This document shows, piece by piece, positions 26,206 to 35,254 of a DNA stretch of 64,000 nt. A program made the translations under genes and the position numbers. The DNA is from DASUXY01 sp035301985. Lineage in GTDB: Bacteria; Bacillota; Bacilli; Bacillales; Amphibacillaceae. The notes under the pieces were generated by a model. That model was not told the DNA's origin. It saw only the letters and a list, made by a program, of their open reading frames with translations, and ran no database searches. Where the stretch lies: contig DATGTE010000004.1 in assembly GCA_035301985.1 (NCBI GenBank), forward strand, positions 1-64,000, read 5' to 3'. The stretch's first letter is position 1; every line of letters begins with the position of its first letter.

Positions 26206-26805
26206 TTGTCTCACCATACATGGGATAAACGATTTTCGGATGACAACTATATCTATGGAAAAGCTCCGAATGAATTTATACGCAGCAAAAGTGCGATCTT
26301 ACCTGAACAAGCAAAAGTAGGTTGCTTTGCCGAGGGAGAAGGTCGTAATGCCGTCTATCTAGCACGTCTCGGTCATGAGGTAACAGCGTATGATCAATCA
26401 CAAACTGGGCTGGAAAAGACCAAACTTCTCGCGTCTGAGCACGATGTTTCAGTGCGAACTGTTGCCAAGGATCTTACAAAAGATGAGGTAGGAGAACCTC
26501 ATTACGATGCAGCGATTATGGTTTTTGGTCACGTACCACGATCCGACCAACGAGCTTTCCTTGAAAATATCATTCAATCCGTTAAACCGGGTGGATATGT
26601 CCTATTTGAAGTGTATTCAGATGAACAACTTAACTATCAAACAGGAGGTCCACCCAAAATTGACATGTTGTACAGTCCAACCGATATGCTTGAATGGTTA
26701 AAACCTTATAAATTCCTGCATTTTTATTATGGGGAAGCTACTCGTTACGAAGGTTCAGGCCACACTGGATTAGGCCATGTCATCCAAGTTGTCATTCAGA
26801 AGTAA
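26206..26805 (+). CDS. SAM-dependent methyltransferase (class I)
   Basis: 199 residues with a TTG start seven bases after AGGAGG. Motif I is GCFAEGEGRNAVYLARLGHEV (a modified G-x-G-x-G: E-G-E-G-R-N), typical of the TehB/UbiE-like small methyltransferases of Bacillus. Then come AYDQSQTGLEKTK (acidic end of strand 2) and YDAAIMVFGHV. The C-terminal GSGHTGLGHVIQVVIQK is characteristic of this subgroup. Substrate unknown. It is monocistronic, with a strong stem-loop following at 26856. Confidence 0.8.
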   Translation: MSHHTWDKRFSDDNYIYGKAPNEFIRSKSAILPEQAKVGCFAEGEGRNAVYLARLGHEVTAYDQSQTGLEKTKLLASEHDVSVRTVAKDLTKDEVGEPHYDAAIMVFGHVPRSDQRAFLENIIQSVKPGGYVLFEVYSDEQLNYQTGGPPKIDMLYSPTDMLEWLKPYKFLHFYYGEATRYEGSGHTGLGHVIQVVIQK

Positions 26806-26855
26806 TCAATAAACATTTTCCTCAGACATCCCTTCCCTACTCAACCTGAGGCACG

Positions 26856-26930
26856 CGGACCTTGAAACTTCATAGCATCGCTCTCTCCCTGATGCTGTGA
26901 AGTTAAGGTTCGGGTATGTGTAAGTTTTTT
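26856..26930 (+). terminator. Long stem-loop with downstream T-run
   Basis: The arms 26856-26879 and 26891-26913 pair over more than 20 bp (core ACTTCATAGCATC with GATGCTGTGAAGT). A T6 run follows 11 bases later. It probably terminates the methyltransferase transcript; a leader element for the following gene is the alternative. Confidence 0.6.
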
Positions 26931-27052
26931 GTCAGAAAAAGATGCAACGGTCTATTCAATCATACATTTTTATGGCTCCAATCGGTTGCATGCGCATAAT
27001 TCCTTTTATGATGGGAAAGCTAAATTCCATACATGATCAAGGAGGAATTGTA

Positions 27053-28630
27053 ATGCCTGAAAAAGATCAACCAAAAAAGCTTACAGCCGAATTCCCTAAA
27101 TCATATTGGCGAGATTCTGTTGAGTTACCACAGTTTAATCCGTTAACAGAAGATATTCAAGTGGATGTCGTCATTGTCGGTGGCGGGATTACAGGCCTAA
27201 CAGCCGCTTATCTTTTGGTGAATGAAGGAAAGCAAGTTGCCCTGTTGGAAGCAGACGAACTTTTAAATGGTACAACAGGACATACAACTGCCAAAGTAAC
27301 AGCCCAACACGGTTTGATCTACGATGAACTTATTCGCAATACGAACCGAAGCAAAGCTCGATTATACTATGAAGCGAATGCCGAAGCTTTACGCTTTATC
27401 GAAAAGACCGTAGAACAACATCACATCGATTGTGATTTCACAAAACAAGACGCTTACATATATGCGACTACGAGGGAGGCTTCTTTCAAACTCGAAAAAG
27501 AAGAGAAAGCTTACCAACAACTTGGTATTGACGGAGAACTGACGAAGCACATTCCTTTCAATATCGAGATCGATCAAGCACTTGTCATGAGAAATCAAGC
27601 CCAGTTCCACCCGCTTAAATATGTAAGACACCTCGTCGACATCATCGTCGATAAAGGTGGGCATATTTTCGAGCATACGACAGCTGTCAATGTTGAAACA
27701 GGAGAACTACCGACCGTTCTAACACGTGAAGGAGCTCGCATCACTGCGAACGATGTGCTCGCCTGTTCACACTTCCCTTTTTATGAAGGTCTTGGTCTTT
27801 ACTCCACAAGAATGTATGCCGACCGTTCATACGTCCTCGCTGCGAAAACAAAAGAAAAGTATCCTGGTGGGATGTATATTAGTGCCGATCAGCCGACACG
27901 CTCTCTTCGATCAGTGATGATCAATGATGAAGAAATGGTTCTAATCATCGGTGAAAGCCATAAAACAGGACAAGGAACCGATACGAAAAAACATTACCAA
28001 GCTTTAAAAGAATTTGGCCAACAACTATTTACTATTGAGGACATTCCATATAAATGGTCGGCTCAAGATTTAATTACGCTCGATAAAATCCCTTATATTG
28101 GCGAAATAACTGCGAATCAGCCGAACATTTTAATCGCAACCGGATATCGAAAATGGGGGATGACGAATGGAACAGCCGCCGCCCTTCTCCTTCGCGATCT
28201 TGTCATGAAAAAAGAGAATACGTACAAAAAATTATTTACACCTTCCCGATTTTATGCGAATCCGAGCTTGAAAAACTTTTTCATCCAAAATGCAAACGTA
28301 GTCGGCCATTTAATTAAAGGGAAAATCGCTGTAACAAGCAAAAAACCAGAAGACTTAACGAATGATGAAGGCGCTGTCATTACGATCAATGGACATCGAA
28401 AAGGAGCCTACAAAGACCCGGATGGAAAATTATATATTGTTGATACAACGTGCACCCACGTCGGGTGTGAAGTTGAATGGAACAGTGGGGAGCGAACATG
28501 GGATTGTCCATGTCACGGGTCACGATTTTCATATAAAGGTGAAGTCATCGAAGGTCCCGCTGAAAAACCATTACAACAGCATGACCATCGAATGATCGAT
28601 AACGTAACATCAGATGATTCCGGCTATTAA
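27053..28630 (+). CDS. yhfW: FAD-dependent oxidoreductase with C-terminal Rieske domain (YhfW-like)
   Basis: 525 residues from the ATG at 27053, which has AAGGAGG six bases upstream; the open frame extends 37 codons further without a site. The N-terminal DadA-type FAD fold has VDVVIVGGGITGLTAAYLL near 37-55. The C-terminal 100 residues form a Rieske [2Fe-2S] domain with CTHVGC and CPCHGSRF as ligand motifs. The domain order equals that of Bacillus subtilis YhfW. The substrate is not known; electron transfer from an amine-like or glycine-like donor through FAD to the cluster is a family-level inference. Confidence 0.88.
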   Translation: MPEKDQPKKLTAEFPKSYWRDSVELPQFNPLTEDIQVDVVIVGGGITGLTAAYLLVNEGKQVALLEADELLNGTTGHTTAKVTAQHGLIYDELIRNTNRSKARLYYEANAEALRFIEKTVEQHHIDCDFTKQDAYIYATTREASFKLEKEEKAYQQLGIDGELTKHIPFNIEIDQALVMRNQAQFHPLKYVRHLVDIIVDKGGHIFEHTTAVNVETGELPTVLTREGARITANDVLACSHFPFYEGLGLYSTRMYADRSYVLAAKTKEKYPGGMYISADQPTRSLRSVMINDEEMVLIIGESHKTGQGTDTKKHYQALKEFGQQLFTIEDIPYKWSAQDLITLDKIPYIGEITANQPNILIATGYRKWGMTNGTAAALLLRDLVMKKENTYKKLFTPSRFYANPSLKNFFIQNANVVGHLIKGKIAVTSKKPEDLTNDEGAVITINGHRKGAYKDPDGKLYIVDTTCTHVGCEVEWNSGERTWDCPCHGSRFSYKGEVIEGPAEKPLQQHDHRMIDNVTSDDSGY

Positions 28631-29115
28631 CATTCCTATCCCTGTTCATGATCAATCTAAAACTTTTATAGGTGAATTACGTTCGATATTTTAACGCTGA
28701 AAACGCTTGGGGCTTCTGGATCCTAAGCGTTAAACTTCTTTCCAGCTTCGCATCCATTCGCGTTCTTACGTATATACCTCTTCAACAACATACTTGTGGT
28801 CCTTCTCTCCTACACGATCCATACGGAAATGAACGGGAAGTCAAATATCTCCCCCTATCTTTTTTCACTTAATCCATATTGACTACCGTATGAGTATATA
28901 TACCTTCATTTTTTTCACGAAAAATCAGGTAAAAATACCCTTGTAAAAGAACATTTGTTCGTTTACTATGTAGTGTAACACCTTTTTAAATACGTAATTT
29001 GTCAGCAACCTTGCTGTCTCAAGTCCACACATTCCTGAATAGGTCAGCTTTATCCACGACCATTCATCTGTAAACCTTTGCACAATCACCGTAGAGTAAA
29101 CCATCAATTGTTACA
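28631..29115. other. Intergenic region without a supported gene
   Basis: A weak hairpin (AACGCTT at about 28708 with AAGCGTT near 28724) could terminate yhfW. A short minus-strand frame from an ATG near 28824 (MDRVGEKDHKYVVEEVYT) looks like a gene remnant at best. No RNA family is recognised. Confidence 0.4.
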
Positions 29116-29207
29116 TTTTTTAGACGTCGTCAATAAAAGGAGAACGAATTACTCCGATCCATACATAACTATTTTTAACTAAGCGTCTAAAAAAACAATA
29201 GTTATGT
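29116..29207 (+). promoter_or_regulatory. Interleaved perfect inverted repeats ahead of the sigma factor gene
   Basis: Two perfect 11-bp inverted repeats interlock. TTTTTTAGACG (29116-29126) pairs with CGTCTAAAAAA (29184-29194), and ACATAACTATT (29163-29173) pairs with AATAGTTATGT (29197-29207). As RNA this order (A-B-A'-B') is a pseudoknot topology or a switch between mutually exclusive stems; as DNA the arms could be operators. The last arm ends 26 bases before the sigma factor start codon. Confidence 0.5.
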
Positions 29208-29233
29208 AAAATCATGCAAAGGGAGGGATAAAG

Positions 29234-29785
29234 TTGCATAAACAAAGCGAAAACTCATTTTCATTTGAAGAAATCTTCACACAAAATGAACGTCGAATTT
29301 ATTATCACATGCATCGACTAAACATTTACGATCCCCACGAAGAATATTTTCAAGAAGGATTATGTGCTCTATGGAATGCATACGAGTCATATCATCCAAA
29401 TAAGGGGCCCATGACCACATACTTTAATTTTATCATCCGCAATCGTCTGATTGATCTCATCCGCAAAACAAATCGCACGGCAAATAATGATGCAACGATT
29501 ATGATTGAACAACAACATAGATTCCACCATGGCAACTATCGACGCTATACCAATCAAACATATCCCATTCCCAGATTTTCAGACACCCCCATTGTGGACC
29601 CTTATTTGTGGGATCAACTTGAAGAAGATTTAACTGAAAATCAAAGGAAATGGGTACAGCTTTACGTTATTGAAGATTTGCCGATTCGCGAAATTGCCAT
29701 TCGGGAAAACACAACGGAAGAAGCGGTCAAAAGTTGGGGGAAGCAAACACGAAAAAAGTTGCGTCATAAAAACTTTCGAGAATAG
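29234..29785 (+). CDS. RNA polymerase sigma factor, sigma-70 family
   Basis: 183 residues, TTG start six bases after GGGAGGG. Region 2 spans about 20-75 (YFQEGLCALWNAYESYHPNKG, TTYFNFIIRNRLIDLIRK). Region 4 is at 130-180 (LTENQRKWVQLYVIEDLPIREIAIRENTTEEAVKSWGKQTRKKL). It resembles small Bacillus sigma-70-like factors of the competence/stress type rather than ECF factors. No anti-sigma gene adjoins it. The interlocked inverted repeats upstream suggest autoregulation or leader-based control. Regulon unknown. Confidence 0.8.
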   Translation: MHKQSENSFSFEEIFTQNERRIYYHMHRLNIYDPHEEYFQEGLCALWNAYESYHPNKGPMTTYFNFIIRNRLIDLIRKTNRTANNDATIMIEQQHRFHHGNYRRYTNQTYPIPRFSDTPIVDPYLWDQLEEDLTENQRKWVQLYVIEDLPIREIAIRENTTEEAVKSWGKQTRKKLRHKNFRE

Positions 29786-30013
29786 TAAACGAATATAGTA
29801 CCGAGTGTGGAGAGGGATAAACGAACACGCAATAAATGAAGAAAACAATCTCCATTTCTTACCTTTTGGAACCGATCAACAACGATCGTGTTCACCTCCC
29901 TCTTTTCACTCACTCATTTTATTTATAGAAGAAGAGCATCCAACCCTTCCAATTGTAAAAAATACTAAGGAAGGGTTAAAAAATCTATAATGCCTTTTAA
30001 AGATCGTTTGTTT
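29786..30013. other. Intergenic region between convergent sigma factor and sirC genes
   Basis: AACCCTTCC and GGAAGGGTT (about 29943-29975) form a 9-bp stem, but no T-run follows on either strand, so its role is unclear. Short open frames here lack credible ribosome sites. Confidence 0.35.
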
Positions 30014-30625
30014 TTAGTCATCTGACAAGACTTGAAGAAAATTTATCTGTCTTTGTTTCGATTGTCTATAATGGGGATGAATAATTTTTTGTAACAATTC
30101 CCGTTTCTTTTGTTTCGTTATATGTTGTTTTTTCACCTTTTCACGTGCAATCGAAAGAAATGTAAGATAATCTTCATATTCAAAGCTATATCGTTCAGCC
30201 AATTCATCGCGAATCACTTTTGCTAATATAGGGCTCGCTCCCCCTGTTGCAACACTTATTGTTAAATCCCCTCTTTCAAGTGTTGCTGGTACGTGAAAGT
30301 TACTCACTTTTGGATGATCTACGACATTAATAAGCTGATGTTTATCTATAAAGGATGCAATCCGCTCATTTACATGTTGATCGTTTGTCGCTGCAATGAC
30401 AATAAAAGCTTCTTGAATATCCATCTTTTCGACAACTTTTTCTTTCCAAACGATCATATTTTTCACGTGTAAATGTTGCATATCTTCATTAATGTTAGGA
30501 CTAACGACAGTAACCGACGCACCGGCCTGCAATAATCCCACTACTTTCCGATATGCTACTTGCCCTCCACCAACAACTATGGCGTCTCGTTCTTTAACAT
30601 CTAGCATAATTGAATATTTCGGCAC
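30014..30625 (-). CDS. sirC: Precorrin-2 dehydrogenase (siroheme synthesis)
   Basis: 203 residues, GTG start after GAGGTGA. SirC oxidises precorrin-2 to sirohydrochlorin with NAD+. The Rossmann motif VVGGGQVAYRKVVGLL is at 16-31, and the family's VATGGASPILAK motif is near 122. Length matches Firmicute stand-alone enzymes without a fused methyltransferase. It is the last gene of the sulfate cluster and, with sumT and sirB, makes the siroheme needed by CysI. A terminator-like hairpin (30652-30680) precedes it, so its expression may be lower than or separate from that of cysI. Confidence 0.9.
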   Translation of the reverse strand: MPKYSIMLDVKERDAIVVGGGQVAYRKVVGLLQAGASVTVVSPNINEDMQHLHVKNMIVWKEKVVEKMDIQEAFIVIAATNDQHVNERIASFIDKHQLINVVDHPKVSNFHVPATLERGDLTISVATGGASPILAKVIRDELAERYSFEYEDYLTFLSIAREKVKKQHITKQKKRELLQKIIHPHYRQSKQRQINFLQVLSDD

Positions 30626-30651
30626 TTTACGTCACCTCTTGTTCTAATAAG

Positions 30652-30680
30652 GAAAAGACCGCTTTAAAGGCGGCCTTTTC
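30652..30680 (-). terminator. Terminator or attenuator between cysI and sirC
   Basis: On the minus strand GAAAAGGCCGC and GCGGTCTTTTC pair with one mismatch and are followed by a T-rich stretch, five bases after the cysI stop. Confidence 0.65.
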
Positions 30681-30685
30681 TAGTT

Positions 30686-32407
30686 TTAATCGTGAAAGTC
30701 TAATCCAGAGTGAACGGCTTTTACATGACCGGCACGTATCACAAAATCTCCGAAATGCTCTCCTTCTTTCCTTTCTTTTGCATATTGGAAAAGGAGTGGT
30801 CTAAGTAATTGTAAAATTTCATCCTCCCCGACATTTTCTTTGTATAATTTGTTCAGTCGGTCTCCCGTATGGCTCGCACCTAAATACATATTATACTTGC
30901 CTGGAGACTTACCAATAAAACCAATTTCCCCTAGAGGTGCTCTTGAACATCCGTTAGGGCAACCTGACATCCGGATATTTATTTCTTGGTCACGTAATCC
31001 TGCTTCATCAATGATATCTTCTATTTTATCTATTAATGAAGGTAAATAACGTTCCGCTTCTGCCATGGCGAGTCCACAAGTCGGTAAAGCGACACAGGCG
31101 ACCGAACTTCTTCGTAAAGCTGTATATTGTGCCCCATCAGTTATACGATATTCCTCCAGTAACTCAATAATTTCCTGCTTTTTTTCTTCCGTTACGTTAC
31201 TGATGATTAAGTTTTGGTTCGGACTTAGTCGAAATTCCCCAGTATGAATCTTTGCGATTTCACGAAGACCTGTCATGAGTTGATTTTGATCGGTATCTAC
31301 AACACGGCCATTTTGGATAAAGAGAGTGAAATTCCATTTATGATTGCTTCCTTTTACCCAACCGTATCGATCCCCATGGTGTGTAAATTGATAATCACGA
31401 GCAGCTTCAATTTCCCAACCTAAACGGTTATTTAGCTCCTCTGTAACCCAGTCTAATCCCCGAGCATCGATCGTATATTTAAAGCGGGCTTTTTTTCGAA
31501 CGGAGCGATTTCCATAATCGCGTTGAATCGTAATCAACTTTTCCGCTACGTCGATGATTTTGTCCGTTGGGCAAAAACCAATCAACCGGGCTAGTTGTGG
31601 GTATGTTTCCTTATCGCCATGTGTCATTCCCATACCGCCTCCAACCGCAATATTGAAGCCGATGAGTTCATCTTTTTCTAATATGGCGATCAAACCGATA
31701 TCTTGTGAAAAGACATCGACATCATTATTTGGAGGAACAGCTATTCCAATTTTAAATTTACGCGGTAAATAAACAGCTCCGTAGATGGGCTCCGTTTCCT
31801 CATCTTCTTTACTGTCTATCACTTTTTCTCCATCAAGCCAAATCTCATGATAAGCCTTTGTTCGTGGTGATAAATGTTCACTCAGTTTTGCAGCCCAATG
31901 ATACACTTCTCTATGAATATTGGATTGGTAAGGGTTGGGATTACACATGACGTTCCGATTGACATCTCCACAAGCTGCTAGAGAATCCATTAAGGCTTCA
32001 TTTATCTCTTGAATCGTTTTTTTCATATTCCATTTCAATATTCCGTGCATTTGAAAAGCTTGTCGAGTGGTTAATTTTAACGTACCGTTTGCATACTTGT
32101 GAGCAAGTTCATCCATGACTAACCATTGTTCGGGTGTAGCTACTCCCCCTGGAGCCCTGACACGAATCATAAACTGATAAGCGGGTTCCAACTTTTGACG
32201 TTGTCGTTCTGTTCGTAAGTCGCGGTCATCTTGCAAATAGCTGCCATGAAATTTCAATAACCGATTATCGTCATCCGGTATTCCAGCTGTAATCGGATCT
32301 TCCATCGTCTCTTGTAATGTTCCTCTTAAGTAGTTACTCTCTCTTTTAATACGTTCAACATCACTTAGTTCTCCTGTCTGTGGTGGTAAAGTAACCTTTT
32401 TTGTCAT
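30686..32407 (-). CDS. cysI: Sulfite reductase [NADPH] hemoprotein beta subunit
   Basis: 573 residues, normal length. CysI reduces sulfite to sulfide at a siroheme coupled to a [4Fe-4S] cluster, receiving electrons from CysJ. The two nitrite/sulfite reductase ferredoxin-like halves are visible (RAPGGVATPEQW; GGMGMTHGDKETYP). The cluster ligands are Cys438, Cys444 (CVALPTC), Cys483 and Cys487 (CPNGC). Substrate-binding basic residues appear in KLTTRQAFQMHG and NVMCNPNPY. It lies 24 bases downstream of cysJ in the same operon. Confidence 0.96.
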   Translation of the reverse strand: MTKKVTLPPQTGELSDVERIKRESNYLRGTLQETMEDPITAGIPDDDNRLLKFHGSYLQDDRDLRTERQRQKLEPAYQFMIRVRAPGGVATPEQWLVMDELAHKYANGTLKLTTRQAFQMHGILKWNMKKTIQEINEALMDSLAACGDVNRNVMCNPNPYQSNIHREVYHWAAKLSEHLSPRTKAYHEIWLDGEKVIDSKEDEETEPIYGAVYLPRKFKIGIAVPPNNDVDVFSQDIGLIAILEKDELIGFNIAVGGGMGMTHGDKETYPQLARLIGFCPTDKIIDVAEKLITIQRDYGNRSVRKKARFKYTIDARGLDWVTEELNNRLGWEIEAARDYQFTHHGDRYGWVKGSNHKWNFTLFIQNGRVVDTDQNQLMTGLREIAKIHTGEFRLSPNQNLIISNVTEEKKQEIIELLEEYRITDGAQYTALRRSSVACVALPTCGLAMAEAERYLPSLIDKIEDIIDEAGLRDQEINIRMSGCPNGCSRAPLGEIGFIGKSPGKYNMYLGASHTGDRLNKLYKENVGEDEILQLLRPLLFQYAKERKEGEHFGDFVIRAGHVKAVHSGLDFHD

Positions 32408-32431
32408 TCATAATCCCCTTTCTACTTTTGG

Positions 32432-34273
32432 TTAATAAATATCGCGCTGATAGCGTTTCCGCTGTTGCATCTGAGCGAGGTAATCCTTTGCTTCATCAAA
32501 AGTCATTTTTCCTTCTGTTTCAATGATGTCTACCAATGTCTGATGGACATCCTTTGCCATATGCTTTTTATCTCCGCATACGTAAACGACAGCCCCCTCT
32601 TCTAACCATTGGAAAAGGTCTCGACTATTTTCAAGCATTTTATGTTGGACGTACACTTTTTCATCCGTATCTCGAGAAAAGGCGACATCCATTCTCGTTA
32701 AAACACCGTCTTTAAGCCACCGTTGCCATTCCACTTGATATAAGAAGTCTGTCGTATAATGTTGATCACCAAAAAACAACCAAGATTTTCCTCGCGCACC
32801 AATCTCTTCACGTTGTTCTAAAAATGATCGAAACGGGGCAATCCCTGTACCGGGTCCGACCATAATGATTGGAGTATCCGGATGATCGGGTAACTTAAAG
32901 TTCGCATTTCGTTGAACATAAATGGGTAATGTATCTCCTGGCTTGATACGTCGTGCACATTCACCAGAGCATACACCAAATCGTTCACGTTCGTGTGCCG
33001 TATAACGAACTGTTCCAATCGTTACATGGACTTCATCTGGATTTGCTTCGTAACTGCTAGCAATCGAATATAAACGAACTGGTATTTTTCTCAATATAGC
33101 AACAAAGTCATTGGCTGTCCCTTCCCACGGTGCAAAATCTTGAACGAAATCCAACAGATCTCTGCCATATAAATAGTTTTTTAATATTTTCTCATCCCCT
33201 TCCAACAATTCGTGTAATTTAGGATTCGAAGTTAATGTAGACGCCTTTTGTAATAATGGTTTTGTTAATACCGTAATTTCAAAATTAGAAATTAAAGCTT
33301 CACGTAGTGCTCGTAAATCCCCTTGTGCATTCACTGTAACGGACTCTTCTCTATCCCAGCTCATCTCTGCAATAAGAGCGTCTACTAATTCAGGATCATT
33401 TTTAGGATAAATTCCTATGCTGTCGCCTGGTTCATATTGTAGATTTGATCCTTCTAGGGAAAGTTCTAAATGACGTGTTTCCTTCTTCGAGCCTCTTCCA
33501 TTCAAGTTTAAGTTTTCAAGTACTTCGGCATAAAAAGGATTGGTCCGTGAATAACCCGTTTGATTGATTTCCACTTTTTGACTAGAAGTAGATGAATCTG
33601 TTGGAGTGATCTCATTGAGTTCATTCAATTTAGAAATCACTACTTTAAACCACTGTGAAGCAGGTTCATCAAAGTCTAAATCGCAATCTATTCGTGGAGC
33701 AAGTGGTGTAGCCCCTAATTCAAGTAGGCGCTTCTCAAAATCTTTACCGGTTTGACAGAAAAACTCATAAGAACTATCTCCTAAAGACAATACGGAGAAT
33801 TGTAAATGCTCTAATTGTGGTGCTCTCCTACCATGTAATAATTCATAAAAAGGTACCGCATTATCCGGTGGATCTCCTTCTCCGTGTGTGCTAACAATAA
33901 GTAATAAATATTCAATTTTCTTAAGTCTATTTGTTTTAAATTCATTCATTGCCGATAATGTTACATTGAAATTTTCAGTTTCTAAATTTTTGGATAATTG
34001 TTCGGCTAGATGTTGCCCATTCCCGGTTTGTGATCCATAAAGAATCGTTACCTCTTTCGAAACTACATTCGATTGGACATCTGGCTTTTCAAGTACAGCA
34101 ACTTCACCACTCGGATGAGTACTATCCTTTATGTGAAGAGCACTTATATAGCCACCCAACCAAAGTTGTTGTGCTTCTGTTAATTTTGGTAGAATCTGAT
34201 TGAGAAGATCTACTTGTTCCTGGTCAAACGGACTATTCATCACTTGAAGTTGCAATTTTTCCACCTCACTCAT
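32432..34273 (-). CDS. cysJ: Sulfite reductase [NADPH] flavoprotein alpha subunit
   Basis: 613 residues. CysJ carries electrons from NADPH through FAD and FMN to CysI. The flavodoxin (FMN) domain spans about 70-215 (ILYGSQTGNGQHLAEQL, STHGEGDPPDNA). The FAD-binding domain spans about 240-450 (RLYSIASSY, GVCSGECARR). The NADPH domain is at 460-613 (IMVGPGTGIAPFRSFL, YVCGDKKHMAKDV, C-terminal RYQRDIY). It ends 24 bases before cysI and is preceded by the small YezD-like gene. Confidence 0.95.
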   Translation of the reverse strand: MSEVEKLQLQVMNSPFDQEQVDLLNQILPKLTEAQQLWLGGYISALHIKDSTHPSGEVAVLEKPDVQSNVVSKEVTILYGSQTGNGQHLAEQLSKNLETENFNVTLSAMNEFKTNRLKKIEYLLLIVSTHGEGDPPDNAVPFYELLHGRRAPQLEHLQFSVLSLGDSSYEFFCQTGKDFEKRLLELGATPLAPRIDCDLDFDEPASQWFKVVISKLNELNEITPTDSSTSSQKVEINQTGYSRTNPFYAEVLENLNLNGRGSKKETRHLELSLEGSNLQYEPGDSIGIYPKNDPELVDALIAEMSWDREESVTVNAQGDLRALREALISNFEITVLTKPLLQKASTLTSNPKLHELLEGDEKILKNYLYGRDLLDFVQDFAPWEGTANDFVAILRKIPVRLYSIASSYEANPDEVHVTIGTVRYTAHERERFGVCSGECARRIKPGDTLPIYVQRNANFKLPDHPDTPIIMVGPGTGIAPFRSFLEQREEIGARGKSWLFFGDQHYTTDFLYQVEWQRWLKDGVLTRMDVAFSRDTDEKVYVQHKMLENSRDLFQWLEEGAVVYVCGDKKHMAKDVHQTLVDIIETEGKMTFDEAKDYLAQMQQRKRYQRDIY

Positions 34274-34293
34274 TATGATTTTTTCTCAATACT

Positions 34294-34452
34294 TCATTTT
34301 AATCGAACCTTTTCATTTCGCTCGATTTGCACAACATAATTATCTTGAACAATAAGTGTAATCGATCCATAATTCATCGTTTCTAATATGTTCTGAAGGC
34401 TTTCAATGGAATGATTAAAATTTTCTTTTTTCTTCCCCATCGTTTCCATCAT
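34294..34452 (-). CDS. yezD: YezD-like small protein (DUF2292)
   Basis: About 52 residues. The core LQNILETMNYGSITLIVQD...VVQIERNEKVRL matches the YezD/DUF2292 family, small proteins repeatedly found in sulfur-assimilation operons of Firmicutes; biochemical function is unknown. Start choice is uncertain: in-frame ATGs at 34461, 34452, 34449 and 34440 all sit near the single AAAAGGA site, and the last is best spaced. It lies between sirB and cysJ with the same orientation, so it belongs to the operon. Family recognition is from the conserved pattern only. Confidence 0.75.
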   Translation of the reverse strand: MMETMGKKKENFNHSIESLQNILETMNYGSITLIVQDNYVVQIERNEKVRLK

Positions 34453-34520
34453 CCTTTTCATAAAAATATAAATCTCTTACCTAGATTTTAATCAATCTCT
34501 AATAGGAGCTAACCTTTTCT

Positions 34521-35240
34521 CTATAGCAACTCCATTACACGTTCATGGAGTACTTCTTGAAGATTGTCATGATTACCTAAACATTCACAAAGAACAAATT
34601 GATCACTTGATAATTGTTTTAATTTTTTCTTTATATCCTTCATTAAAATTCCCGAAAACAATAAGTACGGAATGATAAAAACTTGTTCATGGTTTTTTTC
34701 CTGTAATTGTACGATCATATCTTCAAATCGTGGCTTTAGGCCGTAAAGAAAAGAAATATTTACTTTTTTAAAACGATATGTTTTTTCCAATTGTTGGGCA
34801 ATCTTACATAAATCTTGTTTAACAGCTTGATCACGACTACCTCTACCTACAAGTAATACTTGAGCATCGTCTATGATTGGGACTTGTTGTTCGACAACGC
34901 GGTCATAAAGAGCTGCCACAATTTTTGGATGGACACCAAATGGTCGTCCATACGTAAATGTAATCTGGGGATATTTTCTTTTTCCAGCTTGAATTTCTAA
35001 CGGTATATCTTCTTTCGCATGTGCAGCTGCTAATAAAAGAATCGGTACAACGATAATTTGTGTAGCACCGCGTACGGCACAGTTTGCAATCCCTTCTTCA
35101 ATCGAGGGTTTCGCTAGTTCTATAAAACATATTTCATGAAATATGTCTCTAGGCGCTGTATACCGTTTAATAAAATGAACGACTTCCTTTACACCGATTT
35201 CAAGCCTACTCCCATGACTAACGAACAAAACGGCTTGCAT
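34521..35240 (-). CDS. sirB: Sirohydrochlorin ferrochelatase
   Basis: 239 residues. SirB inserts Fe2+ into sirohydrochlorin to give siroheme. The two CbiX-like halves are present. The metal-binding histidines sit in AVLFVSHGSRLE at the start and in ILLLAAAHAKEDIP near 75. The gene is 14 bases downstream of sumT. Specificity for iron rather than cobalt is inferred from the sulfate-assimilation operon. Confidence 0.9.
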   Translation of the reverse strand: MQAVLFVSHGSRLEIGVKEVVHFIKRYTAPRDIFHEICFIELAKPSIEEGIANCAVRGATQIIVVPILLLAAAHAKEDIPLEIQAGKRKYPQITFTYGRPFGVHPKIVAALYDRVVEQQVPIIDDAQVLLVGRGSRDQAVKQDLCKIAQQLEKTYRFKKVNISFLYGLKPRFEDMIVQLQEKNHEQVFIIPYLLFSGILMKDIKKKLKQLSSDQFVLCECLGNHDNLQEVLHERVMELL

Positions 35241-35254
35241 AATCGTCCCTCCAT

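Noticed and set aside
29805..29990. 61-codon plus-strand open frame after the sigma factor
   Set aside because: No ribosome site at the start, no recognisable family and a nearby stem-loop; judged chance.
34274..34520. Treating the gap between cysJ and sirB as non-coding
   Set aside because: A YezD-like small gene with conserved pattern fills most of it.
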